Below are positions 7,235 to 14,204 of a stretch of 21,708 bases of DNA, piece after piece (position 1 is the first letter of the stretch; each line of letters begins with the position of its first letter). The notes under the pieces are model-generated. The model had not been told where the DNA came from. It was given only the letters and a program-made list of their open reading frames with translations, and did not search any database. The stretch is from Anaerolineales bacterium UBA3082 (GTDB lineage: Bacteria > Chloroflexota > Anaerolineae > UBA7937), in the NCBI GenBank assembly GCA_002366595.1, contig DFBK01000008.1, positions 27,974 to 49,681 of the forward strand. The letters run 5' to 3'. The translations under genes were made by a program, and so were the position numbers.

Positions 7235-8242
7235 ATGGATATGTTTTATTTATTCCACGGCGAGGACGAGTACTCCCGCACTCTGGCCCTGGCCGAGATG
7301 AAGGCCAAGGTAGGAGACCCCTCCATCTCTGAACTCAATATCATCAGCCTAGATGGAGAGGCGCTCACTTTGGAGGAGTTAATCCGCGCTTGCGATGCCC
7401 CGCCCTTCCTCTCCCAAAGGCGGTTGGTGATCGTGCGTGACCTGGCATCTCAGTTGGAACCCCGGCGTGGGGCAAAAAAGAGGGGGGTGCCACCCTCCAA
7501 GCGACAACTGGTAGAGGGTCTCAAAGAGTACCTCCTTCAGATGCCTCAGAGCACAAGATTAGTCTTCATCGAGGGGAGGCGTATCAGCAAATCGAACCCC
7601 ATGCACAGGCTGGCCTCCCAACTGGAAGGGGGCTTCGTCAGGGAGTTTAGACCGCCCAAGGGCGAGCGCCTTCGAGAATGGATCAGAGAGCGGGTAAGGG
7701 AGAAAGGCGGCCAGATTAGCCCTCCAGCCGTGGAAGAACTGACTAACTTCTTGGGGAACGATCTCCGCCTCCTGGATCAAGAGATCGAGAAACTCCTCAC
7801 CTACACGGGGGAGCGCCCCATCGAGAAAGAGGATATACACCTCTTGGTAAGCCAGGTTCAGGTGGCAAATATCTTCTCCTTGGTCGACGCCTTAGGCCAC
7901 CGAGATTCCCGAAAGGCCACTCTATACCTACATGAACTGATGGATGCGGGCCAGCCGCTTCTCTATATCTTCTTCATGATCACTCGCCAGTTTCGCCTCC
8001 TACTACAGGCTAAGGAGTTACAGATCGAGGGTCTTGGCTGGCAAGCGATCCAGACGAGACTGAGGCTCCACCCCTTCGTGGCCCAGAAACTGGCCGAACA
8101 AGCAGGGAACTTCTCCCGCAGCCGATTGGAAGCCATCCACCATCGACTGTTGGAGGTGGACATCGCCATAAAGACCGGCCAGATGGAGCCACAACTGGCC
8201 CTGGACCTTTTGGCTATAGAACTTTGCACCTCAAGAGCCTAG
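7235..8242 (+). CDS. holA: DNA polymerase III subunit delta
   Basis: A 335-residue clamp-loader subunit that opens the beta clamp in the replisome. It opens with YLFHGEDEYSRTLAL, the delta-type version of the family's F-x-x-G-x-D/E-x-(Y/F) start. The degenerate AAA+ region follows without a working P-loop, as expected for delta. Then come VFIEGRRISKSNPMHRLA, the lid region NDLRLLDQEIEKLLTY, and the C-terminal collar helix region (NIFSLVDALGHRDSRKA, PLLYIFFMITRQFRLLLQAK). Length and domain order are complete. No strong ribosome site is visible; translation probably couples to the preceding gene. It is the last gene of the obg-nadD-DUF6391-holA run. Confidence 0.93.
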   Translation: MDMFYLFHGEDEYSRTLALAEMKAKVGDPSISELNIISLDGEALTLEELIRACDAPPFLSQRRLVIVRDLASQLEPRRGAKKRGVPPSKRQLVEGLKEYLLQMPQSTRLVFIEGRRISKSNPMHRLASQLEGGFVREFRPPKGERLREWIRERVREKGGQISPPAVEELTNFLGNDLRLLDQEIEKLLTYTGERPIEKEDIHLLVSQVQVANIFSLVDALGHRDSRKATLYLHELMDAGQPLLYIFFMITRQFRLLLQAKELQIEGLGWQAIQTRLRLHPFVAQKLAEQAGNFSRSRLEAIHHRLLEVDIAIKTGQMEPQLALDLLAIELCTSRA

Positions 8243-8271
8243 AAATGAAAACGCTCGCCAGGAAGCGGGCG
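8241..8271 (-). terminator. Intrinsic terminator of the restriction-modification genes
   Basis: Read on the - strand: CGCCCGC, loop TTCCTG, GCGAGCG (seven pairs, one G-T), then TTTTCATTTCT. It lies 29 bases past the endonuclease stop. On the + strand the hairpin follows holA by nine bases, but without a good T-run. Confidence 0.65.
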
Positions 8272-8299
8272 CTCTATCGAATCTTTCCCTACAGAATCG

Positions 8300-8914
8300 T
8301 TAGGGAGCAATCCCCATAATGAGAAGAGGCACTGGGGGATTGTTTCGGCCGTGCCTCAAGACGTTATATACTTCACCTTCATAATAGGCTACGCCCGAAG
8401 ACATCTCCGACTGCATAGATTTCATGGGAAGGACTTCAACACCAACATTGATTATACCACCGCTGTAAAACAGCAAGTGTTTGACAAAGAGATCGTACGC
8501 GACAAAGGGGTACTTACCAAATTGGACTTCAATAGCAATGCCCTCCTTGACAAAGTCCGTCTGCTTGTATGAATAAATCGGACTCTTAACACCCTGTTGC
8601 ATCAGGTATTGTTTCTGTTCCTCGAGAGACCGCCCAATAAGTTCCTGCATAACTAAGTAGTCTGTCGTCACATAATACGAATATCTCGATTCCTGCCAGT
8701 TCCTGGCTCGAAATATCCTTTTGAATTCGCCATTCAAAGCGGTGGGGTTATACAGCAGCTTTCCCCGCATGGTCTTTTCTTTGCTGACTTTCGTTTGGAG
8801 CCCCTCAGCATCTACCTGCTGAATTACATCCAAGATTTCCTCATATGCCTCCTTGTGGTGGACTAGTAGGTACTCTTCGCCATTCAGATGCGAATGCTTC
8901 TCAACCAGTCGCAT
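8300..8914 (-). CDS. Type II restriction endonuclease, BstYI/BglII-like (predicted RGATCY)
   Basis: A 204-residue endonuclease. The active-site region QTDFVKEGIAIEVQFGKY gives D120, E129 and Q131, the unusual D-x8-E-x-Q centre of BglII and BstYI, in which Gln replaces the usual Lys of PD-(D/E)XK enzymes. Its start (MRLVEKHSHLNG), the middle (SYYVTTD), the segment VAYDLFVKHLLFY and the end LIMGIAP look like BstYI as I recall it, and the length is nearly the same (203 residues in BstYI). BstYI cuts R/GATCY and BglII cuts A/GATCT, so this enzyme probably cuts one of these, RGATCY more likely. It starts two bases after its methylase stop. Specificity is inferred from similarity by memory, not aligned by a tool. 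Confidence 0.85.
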   Translation of the reverse strand: MRLVEKHSHLNGEEYLLVHHKEAYEEILDVIQQVDAEGLQTKVSKEKTMRGKLLYNPTALNGEFKRIFRARNWQESRYSYYVTTDYLVMQELIGRSLEEQKQYLMQQGVKSPIYSYKQTDFVKEGIAIEVQFGKYPFVAYDLFVKHLLFYSGGIINVGVEVLPMKSMQSEMSSGVAYYEGEVYNVLRHGRNNPPVPLLIMGIAP

Positions 8915-8916
8915 AT

Positions 8917-9855
8917 CTACGCTTCTCGACCCCTTTCCGTGAATGGGTTTCTCGTCAGGGATAAAGATTCCGGTGGTTCATAGACCGGTTTGTCCGGCCG
9001 AATCCTCAGCCGTCCCTCATATGCCAACATAACACGCTTAACGGCGATGTCATGGTATTCTTCCACGATTTCCGAACCTGCTACCTTTCGCTGGTTGATG
9101 ATTCCAGCTACGGCTGTAGAACCCACACCCATAAACGGATCCAACACTATGTCACCTTCGTTAGTGAGTGCCAGCACCAGCCGCTGAACAAGCGCTACAG
9201 GAAACTGGCACGGATGAGCCGTCTTCTCAACATGGTTGCTCTTTACATTCGGTATATTCCACACGTCGGAAGGGTTCTTTCCCTTCGGATTGCTGGAATA
9301 CTTCCCTACATTCGGACCTTTGTAGTATTTCTTGCCCGGATACTTCTGTGGCACGCGCACCGGGTCGAGATTGAAGACATAGTCATCGCTCTTGGTGAAC
9401 CACATAATGGTCTCGTAGCGCCCGGAGAAGCGCTTGGAGCAATGAAGCCCATGCCCGAAATGCCACACGATACGATTACGCAACTTCAAGCCATTCTCTC
9501 CAAAGCAGTCGTACAGTAGTATATCGAGTGGGATGATCTCGCCGTTGTCGACGTAGTTACCTACCTCCCAACAAATGCTCCCCTCATTCCTGAGGACGCG
9601 GCAACATTCATCTATGACTATCCTTTGTTGCGACACATAGGTATGGATGTCAAGCCTTTCCTCGTATTCTTTGCCGATGTTATATGGGGGTGACGTCACC
9701 ACAAGTTGGATGCTGTTATCCGGTATCCCTCTCAAGAGGTCCATGCAATCGCCAAGGAAAAGCGTCGCGTCGTTCTCAAGAGAGAATGAGGTCTTGATCT
9801 CCAGTGGTTCCTTCGATGCAAATAGGCTCTTGGTTAGCTCGCTATTGACTTGCAT
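8917..9855 (-). CDS. Site-specific DNA methyltransferase, beta class (likely N4-cytosine)
   Basis: A 312-residue modification enzyme paired with the adjacent endonuclease. The catalytic motif IV TSPPYNIG (residues 54-61) precedes the SAM-binding motif I DPFMGVGSTAVAG (239-251), the order that defines the beta class, with the target-recognition region between. The S-P-P-Y form is typical of N4-cytosine enzymes such as M.BamHI, so m4C is predicted, but N6-adenine cannot be excluded. ATG 9855 is preferred: AGAGGGGA lies just before it, and the upstream TTG at 9876 falls at the predicted transcription start. It should protect the many RGATCY sites in this genome. The gene follows lexA on the same strand, 58 bases after its stop. 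Confidence 0.93.
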   Translation of the reverse strand: MQVNSELTKSLFASKEPLEIKTSFSLENDATLFLGDCMDLLRGIPDNSIQLVVTSPPYNIGKEYEERLDIHTYVSQQRIVIDECCRVLRNEGSICWEVGNYVDNGEIIPLDILLYDCFGENGLKLRNRIVWHFGHGLHCSKRFSGRYETIMWFTKSDDYVFNLDPVRVPQKYPGKKYYKGPNVGKYSSNPKGKNPSDVWNIPNVKSNHVEKTAHPCQFPVALVQRLVLALTNEGDIVLDPFMGVGSTAVAGIINQRKVAGSEIVEEYHDIAVKRVMLAYEGRLRIRPDKPVYEPPESLSLTRNPFTERGREA

Positions 9856-9881
9856 GATTCCCCTCTGGCCCAGCAACTGAC

Positions 9882-9908
9882 ATTATAGAGGACAATCCAA
9901 CGCGTCAA
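9882..9908 (-). promoter_or_regulatory. Promoter of the restriction-modification genes
   Basis: On the - strand TTGACG (9908-9903), a 15-base spacer and a perfect TATAAT (9887-9882) lie between the lexA stop and the methylase. TTTGAC shifted one base gives a 16-base spacer. The predicted start near 9875 leaves about 20 leader bases with the AGAGGGGA ribosome site. The pair can thus be expressed apart from lexA. Confidence 0.6.
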
Positions 9909-9913
9909 AGAGG

Positions 9914-10558
9914 TCACGCTACCCGCTCGCCGTGCGCACCGAGCCGGCGGATCACCACCATCACCTTGCCCTGGATCTCCACATTCGCGGGATGGACATA
10001 GATAGGCTCCAGAAGGGGGTTGGCTGGCTGCAAGCGGATCCGTTGACCCTCATGATATATCTTCTTCAGGGTGGTCTCCCCCCTATCCCGCAACCAAACC
10101 GCTACCATCTCCCCGTTTTCGGCCTCATTCTGGTGCTTCATGATCACGATGTCCCCATCGTGAACCAAGGCATCGATCATCGAATCCCCTTTCACCTCCA
10201 GGGCGTATAGCCCTTCCTCCTCCTTGAGGATGTCTCGGGTCAACTCGATGGTCTCCGTGGGAAAAATATCATCGGGGACGGGGATGGGGTCACCGGCCGC
10301 GATCCGCCCACAGAGAGGTATCTGGATCAGATCGCTAAGGCTAGCCAGTCCTCCAGGCAGCCTGAGGCCTCTGGAGATCTCCCGATCCCGCTCGATGTGG
10401 CCTTCCCGCTCCAAGATGCCCAAATTGTAGTTCACCACCGAAGTGGAGGAGATGCCCACCTTAGCCCCGATCTCCCTAATAGTAGGGGGGTAGCCATGGC
10501 GACGCATGAAATCGGCGATGAATTTCAAGATCCCTTTCTGCCGTTCCGAGAGAGCCAT
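9914..10558 (-). CDS. lexA: LexA repressor (SOS regulator)
   Basis: A 214-residue self-cleaving repressor. An N-terminal winged helix (residues 1-68, LSERQKGILKFIADF, YPPTIREIGAKVGISS) is joined to a peptidase-S24 domain. The cleavage pair is Ala88-Gly89 in RIAAGDPIPV, the catalytic serine is S126 in GDSMID, and the catalytic lysine is K165 in ETTLKK. RecA-stimulated cleavage at Ala-Gly inactivates it after DNA damage. All key residues are present and length is normal. GGGGA six bases before ATG 10558 and a GGAGG further up give a good ribosome site. Its promoter contains an SOS box, so it is autoregulated. Confidence 0.96.
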   Translation of the reverse strand: MALSERQKGILKFIADFMRRHGYPPTIREIGAKVGISSTSVVNYNLGILEREGHIERDREISRGLRLPGGLASLSDLIQIPLCGRIAAGDPIPVPDDIFPTETIELTRDILKEEEGLYALEVKGDSMIDALVHDGDIVIMKHQNEAENGEMVAVWLRDRGETTLKKIYHEGQRIRLQPANPLLEPIYVHPANVEIQGKVMVVIRRLGAHGERVA

Positions 10559-10590
10559 CTCTTATCCCCTTTCCTCCAAAGACTAAGCAT

Positions 10591-10620
10591 ATTATACCAT
10601 GAACTAATGTTCTATGTCAA
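10591..10620 (-). promoter_or_regulatory. lexA promoter with SOS (LexA) box in the spacer
   Basis: On the - strand a perfect TTGACA (10620-10615), an 18-base spacer and a perfect TATAAT (10596-10591). Within the spacer GAACTAATGTTC (10601-10612) is a perfect GAAC-N4-GTTC, the core of the DinR/LexA box of Gram-positive type. Repression by promoter occlusion is expected. The box also lies 16 bases upstream of the -35 of the divergent gene. Confidence 0.82.
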
Positions 10621-10628
10621 GGGCCATC

Positions 10629-10658
10629 TTGACCTCCCTAGAGAGAATAAGATATACT
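10629..10658 (+). promoter_or_regulatory. Promoter for the UPF0173 hydrolase gene
   Basis: TTGACC (10629-10634), an 18-base spacer and TATACT (10653-10658), 41 bases before ATG 10699, divergent from the lexA promoter. A near-perfect ribosome site AAGGAGGTG follows at 10685-10693. Confidence 0.6.
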
Positions 10659-10698
10659 CCCTACGAGATGTAGTTATATCTTCACAAGGAGGTGTGAT

Positions 10699-11286
10699 AT
10701 GGCTGTCGAATTGACTTTTCACGGGCACGCCTGTTTTACCCTCAGAGGGAGCGGGGCTACCCTCCTCCTCGACCCCTTCTTCACCAATAACCCCCTGGCC
10801 GATGTGAGCGCCGATTCCGTAGAGGCCGACTATATCCTGGTCTCCCATGGCCACGGCGACCACTTCGGCGACACGGTGGCCATCACTCGATGTACAGGGG
10901 CCACAGTCATCTCCAATTTCGAGATCGCCACTTACTGTGAAAATCAAGGGCTTAAAGCCCACGCTTTGCATCTGGGCGGCGGCTGGGAGTTCCCCTTCGG
11001 GCGGGTGAAACTCACCATCGCCCATCATGGCTCCACCCTCCCCGACGGCAGCCCCGGCGGTAACCCCGCTGGCTTCCTCCTAGACATAGAAGAAAAACGG
11101 ATCTACTTCGCTGGGGACGACGATGCCCTACAGGCGGTGGGGTTGCTAAATCCCAGGCTTGTCATCCCTATGCATTATGGCACTTGGCCCCTGGTGGAAC
11201 AGGACCCCCACGCCTTCGCCAAAAGAGTGGAGGAGATGGGGGTTAGATGCTCGGTCCTGCCCTCGGGTCAAAAACTCACTCTATAG
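10699..11286 (+). CDS. UPF0173 metallo-beta-lactamase-fold hydrolase, internally shortened
   Basis: A 195-residue metal-dependent hydrolase of the YtkL/UPF0173 group. The opening LTFHGHACF, the metal motif SHGHGDH (H50, H52, D54, H55), the third histidine region IAHHGS, AGD (D140) and IPMHYGTWPL (H159) are all present, so the two-metal centre could be complete. Family members are about 226 residues long. After AGD they carry a conserved stretch of about 31 residues (with an S/T-D-M-K-L-I-G segment and a P-I-G-D-x-F-T-M-G segment) before the DA-L...PMHY part. Here AGD runs directly into DDALQAVGLL, so this stretch is missing in frame. Start is fixed by a strong AAGGAGGTG site. Substrate of the family is unknown. 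Confidence 0.9.
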   Translation: MAVELTFHGHACFTLRGSGATLLLDPFFTNNPLADVSADSVEADYILVSHGHGDHFGDTVAITRCTGATVISNFEIATYCENQGLKAHALHLGGGWEFPFGRVKLTIAHHGSTLPDGSPGGNPAGFLLDIEEKRIYFAGDDDALQAVGLLNPRLVIPMHYGTWPLVEQDPHAFAKRVEEMGVRCSVLPSGQKLTL

Positions 11287-11327
11287 GCAGCGATAATAGA
11301 TGCGCCCGTCGCTCTAAAGGAGAAAGA

Positions 11328-12695
11328 GTGGCTTCTTGGTTTGAGACCGCAGGGGTTCTGGAAAGCGTGCGCCTCTTCATGAGGGAGCATACCCCCCAAG
11401 CCTATATCGTAGGCGGCTACCTCCGTGACCAACTCCTGGGCAGAGAGAGTAAAGATATCGATCTCCTAGTTTCAGAAGAGGCCCTATCGCTAGGTCGCCA
11501 ACTGGCGGATCACCTGGGAGGAAGTTTCGTCCCCCTGGATGAGGAAAGGGGAGTGGCAAGGATCATCCTCCAGGCGGAAGGGGAGCGTTACCTAGTCGAC
11601 CTCTCCCAGATGCGTGGCTGCCTGGAAGCCGATCTCGCCCGGCGTGACTTCACCATTAACGCTCTAGCGATGAACCTCTTTGACCCAGAAGCCCACCTCA
11701 TCGACCCCCATGGCGGCCAGCGTGACTTGAAAGAGGGGGTAGTGCGGGCGGTCTCCAAAGAGGTCTTCCAAGATGACCCCCTTCGCCTCCTGCGAGGGGT
11801 ACGGCTGGCGGGGGAATTGGGCTTCCGAGTGGAGAGTCGCACCCAGAGGTGGATGCGCCACCACGCCCCTCTTGTCATCACCGTCTCCCCAGAGCGGTTG
11901 CGAGACGAACTCTGTAAGATCCTGGCCCTAGAAGGCTCCGCCACCAGCCTCCGCCACTTGCAAGGAACGGGCATCCTGAGCGCAGCCCTACCTGAACTCC
12001 AAGAGATAGAGCATCCGCTGGATACCCTGGAGAGCCTGGAAAGTATCCTTCCCGCCTTGAGAGAATGGCCCTTCTTCCCCCGCCTCCTCTCCCATTTGGC
12101 CCAACCAACGGCCGGCGATAGAAGCCGCCTCATACTATTGAAGTTGACCACCTTGCTCCACCACCTTGGACAGGCTGACAAGCACCCTCCTTCCAAGGCT
12201 CTAAACACCTCTTCCCTAGGGGAGATGCTTCGCCGCCTCCGCTTCGCTACCCTGGAAGTGCGCCTGGGCCAATCGATATCCCTGGGAAACCCTCTCGCTT
12301 GGCGATTGACCTTTAAGACCCCCCTCGATCTCTATCGCTTCTTCAGGGAGACAAAAGGAGCGGGCGTTGAGGCCCTCCTCCTATCCTTAGCGGACCGCTT
12401 AGCCACCCTAGAAGGGGATATGTCATCTCCAGAGTGGCAGGGACATTTGACCAGCACCAGGGTCATCTTGTCTTGTTATTTCGGCGAAGAAAAGACGCGG
12501 ATCTTTCCCCCCACCCTACTCACAGGGAACGATCTCCAAAGACAATTTCACCTTGAGCCCGGGCCTCTCATCGGTCACCTGCTGGAAGCGGTCCGCGAGG
12601 CTCAGGTAGAAGGAAAGGTAACGAGCCAAGAAGAAGCCCTTCAACTGGTAGAGGAGATCCTGCTTCGAGAGAGGGCTGATCAGTCTACCCGCTGA
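11328..12695 (+). CDS. tRNA nucleotidyltransferase / poly(A) polymerase family protein
   Basis: A 455-residue class II nucleotidyltransferase. Features in order: YIVGGYLRDQLLGRESKDIDLLV (GG plus DxD metal-binding aspartates), RRDFTINALAMNL, and the motif DPLRLLRGVRLAGELGF. A helical domain follows where HD-domain versions have HD; here it reads LLHHLGQ. The C-terminal part has LLTGNDLQ and EALQLVEEIL as in bacterial CCA-adding enzymes. It could add CCA to tRNA or tail RNA; sequence alone does not decide. GTG 11328 is chosen because AAGGAG lies five bases upstream; an in-frame ATG at 11247 would overlap the preceding gene by 40 bases and adds unrelated residues. Confidence 0.9.
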   Translation: MASWFETAGVLESVRLFMREHTPQAYIVGGYLRDQLLGRESKDIDLLVSEEALSLGRQLADHLGGSFVPLDEERGVARIILQAEGERYLVDLSQMRGCLEADLARRDFTINALAMNLFDPEAHLIDPHGGQRDLKEGVVRAVSKEVFQDDPLRLLRGVRLAGELGFRVESRTQRWMRHHAPLVITVSPERLRDELCKILALEGSATSLRHLQGTGILSAALPELQEIEHPLDTLESLESILPALREWPFFPRLLSHLAQPTAGDRSRLILLKLTTLLHHLGQADKHPPSKALNTSSLGEMLRRLRFATLEVRLGQSISLGNPLAWRLTFKTPLDLYRFFRETKGAGVEALLLSLADRLATLEGDMSSPEWQGHLTSTRVILSCYFGEEKTRIFPPTLLTGNDLQRQFHLEPGPLIGHLLEAVREAQVEGKVTSQEEALQLVEEILLRERADQSTR

Positions 12696-12712
12696 CGGAG
12701 GAGGTGATACCT

Positions 12713-13522
12713 TTGCCTTTTCCGCCCATAGATGTTAAGATAAAACGAATTGAATTCCAGAGGGGGGTTATGACTCGCCAGGGTGGACTCAGGCGGTTGC
12801 TGAAAAACCTGCTTCTAGAATCTGAGAAAGAGCCCGCACCGGTATCTGCACCACCCCCTAAGGTGGCGGCACCAGAAACGGTGAGCGAACCCCTGGAAGA
12901 AGCCCCTAACGAGGCCGAAGCAGGGGTTCCTGACGAGGATGGGGGAACCTATCTGAAGAGGTTGCGCGCCAAAATGGAGCGCACGGCTATGGATTTCGCA
13001 CAGGGACTTATCAATCGGGGTCAATTTGAAGAACTCTACACCCATTACCAGACAGAGAGGGCAAGGATAGAGCGACTCCTGGAGATCTATCCAGAGGATG
13101 AGATGTGGCGGGCGGCAGTGACCGAGGGGCAGAGCGTGGCCATCAGGCGCCGCTATCAAGCCAAGGTGATAGCCTACTCCATCTACGACAACGACACCAG
13201 CCTCCCCCTCTACACCTTCGGCGACTTCAAGATGGAGAGCGAGTTGGTGGTAGGGATGCTGAGCGGCTTCCGTTCCGCCTCCGCCGAGATCCTGGGCTCC
13301 GGGCTTCGCAAGACGGAGGTGGAGGATGGGAAAGCCCTCTACTTCGTCTCCGGCAGGTACACAACCCTTGTGGCCCTCTACTCCAGCGACCCCTCCCCGA
13401 TTCAGTTAAGAGCCCTGGAGGATGTACATCGCGACTTCGAGACGGCCAATGAAGAGATCCTAGAGCGAGGAGGGTCCCAGGTCTGGCAACTGGTCTTCCC
13501 TCACCGCCCCGTCCTCGAATGA
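12713..13522 (+). CDS. Uncharacterised protein with C-terminal longin/roadblock-like region, GTPase partner candidate
   Basis: A 269-residue cytosolic protein that I cannot name. Parts: a basic amphipathic start (MTRQGGLRRLLKNLLLES); a Pro/Ala/Glu linker (about 38-75); a charged helical segment (YLKRLRAKMERTAMDF ... ERARIERLLE); then a compact domain (about 138-262). The domain reads as strand-strand (AKVIAYSIYDNDTSLPLY), helix (MESELVVGMLSGFRSASAEI), three strands (KTEVEDGKALYFVSG, YTTLVALY), helix (ALEDVHRDFETANEEI). That order is the longin fold order and close to roadblock. Such domains bind small GTPases, and the next gene is one. TTG 12713 follows GGAGGAGGTGA with ideal spacing; ATG 12770 is an alternative. 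Fold call is by eye. Confidence 0.72.
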   Translation: MPFPPIDVKIKRIEFQRGVMTRQGGLRRLLKNLLLESEKEPAPVSAPPPKVAAPETVSEPLEEAPNEAEAGVPDEDGGTYLKRLRAKMERTAMDFAQGLINRGQFEELYTHYQTERARIERLLEIYPEDEMWRAAVTEGQSVAIRRRYQAKVIAYSIYDNDTSLPLYTFGDFKMESELVVGMLSGFRSASAEILGSGLRKTEVEDGKALYFVSGRYTTLVALYSSDPSPIQLRALEDVHRDFETANEEILERGGSQVWQLVFPHRPVLE

Positions 13523-13575
13523 CCCCCCGCGTTATCTTGAGACAAGAGAGTTTGTTGGAGCATCTTGGTTAAACG

Positions 13576-14145
13576 ATGGAAACGAGACAGGAAGAAAAGA
13601 AAAAGTTGCGCGTCTTGAAAGTGGCTATCGTGGGAGACGGCTTCGTGGGGAAGACGACTCTCCTCCGCCGCTACTGCACCGGCCTCTTCCAGGAATCGAG
13701 GGTAATGACCATCGGCGTAGATTTTCAAACGATGGTTATCGATCTGGGTGGCGAGCGGGTCAAACTCACGGTTTGGGACATCGCCGGACAGGAGCGGTTC
13801 GCCTTCGTAAGGGATTCCTTCTACCGAGGCAGCCGGGCGGTGGCTCTGGCTTACGATGTAAGCGACCCTAAATCCTTCTACGATCTCCCCCGTTGGCGGG
13901 ACGAGGTGTGGCGGGTCGTCCCAACCGCTCTGCTATTGGTGGTGGCTACCAAGATCGATCTCCCCCGAGCCGTCCCCCGCGAGGAGGCTATCGCCTTCGC
14001 CCGTTCCCTACCCGGGCCTTACTACGAAACCAGCTCCCTAGCCGGCATAGGGGTAGAGCGGTTCTTCTTCGGCTTCGCCCGGCGAGCCTTGGAAGGGGCG
14101 AGAGTGGCCGAAAGACGGCAGCCCAAGGCCGATCGCTGGCCTTAG
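13576..14145 (+). CDS. Rab-like small GTPase of the Ras superfamily
   Basis: A 189-residue single-domain GTPase. P-loop GDGFVGKT (20-27); switch I TIGVDF (45-50), the Rab-type effector sequence; WDIAGQERF (67-75) with the catalytic-position Q72; YRGSRAVALAYDVSD (83-97), again Rab-like; TKID (125-128), where Thr replaces Asn of NKxD as in Rho/Rac proteins; ETSS (151-154). The C terminus (RRQPKADRWP) has no prenylation cysteine, so membrane attachment, if any, must come through a partner. ATG 13576 has a weak ribosome site (GGAG 15 bases upstream); TTG 13606 is possible. It follows the longin/roadblock-like gene by 53 bases on the same strand and is closed by a strong terminator, which suggests a two-gene unit. 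Confidence 0.9.
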   Translation: METRQEEKKKLRVLKVAIVGDGFVGKTTLLRRYCTGLFQESRVMTIGVDFQTMVIDLGGERVKLTVWDIAGQERFAFVRDSFYRGSRAVALAYDVSDPKSFYDLPRWRDEVWRVVPTALLLVVATKIDLPRAVPREEAIAFARSLPGPYYETSSLAGIGVERFFFGFARRALEGARVAERRQPKADRWP

Positions 14146-14152
14146 CCCCACT

Positions 14153-14184
14153 AAAAGCCCTTTCCCCGGTCGGAAAGGGCTTTT
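14153..14184. terminator. Strong bidirectional intrinsic terminator
   Basis: AAAAGCCCTTTCC (14153-14165), loop CCGGTC, GGAAAGGGCTTTT (14172-14184): a perfect 13-pair stem with A and T runs at its ends. It serves both the GTPase gene on the + strand and the YfhO-type gene on the - strand, which converge here. Confidence 0.92.
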
Positions 14185-14204
14185 ACTTTCTCGCAAGACA
14201 AGAC

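Noticed and set aside
9856..9876. TTG start for the methyltransferase at 9876
   Set aside because: It coincides with the predicted transcription start and has no ribosome site. ATG 9855 has AGAGGGGA just upstream.
11588..12208. Long antisense ORF (206 codons) opposite the nucleotidyltransferase gene
   Set aside because: It has the Arg/Ser/Trp-rich composition typical of a shadow frame, no ribosome site of note, and the sense frame holds clear family motifs.
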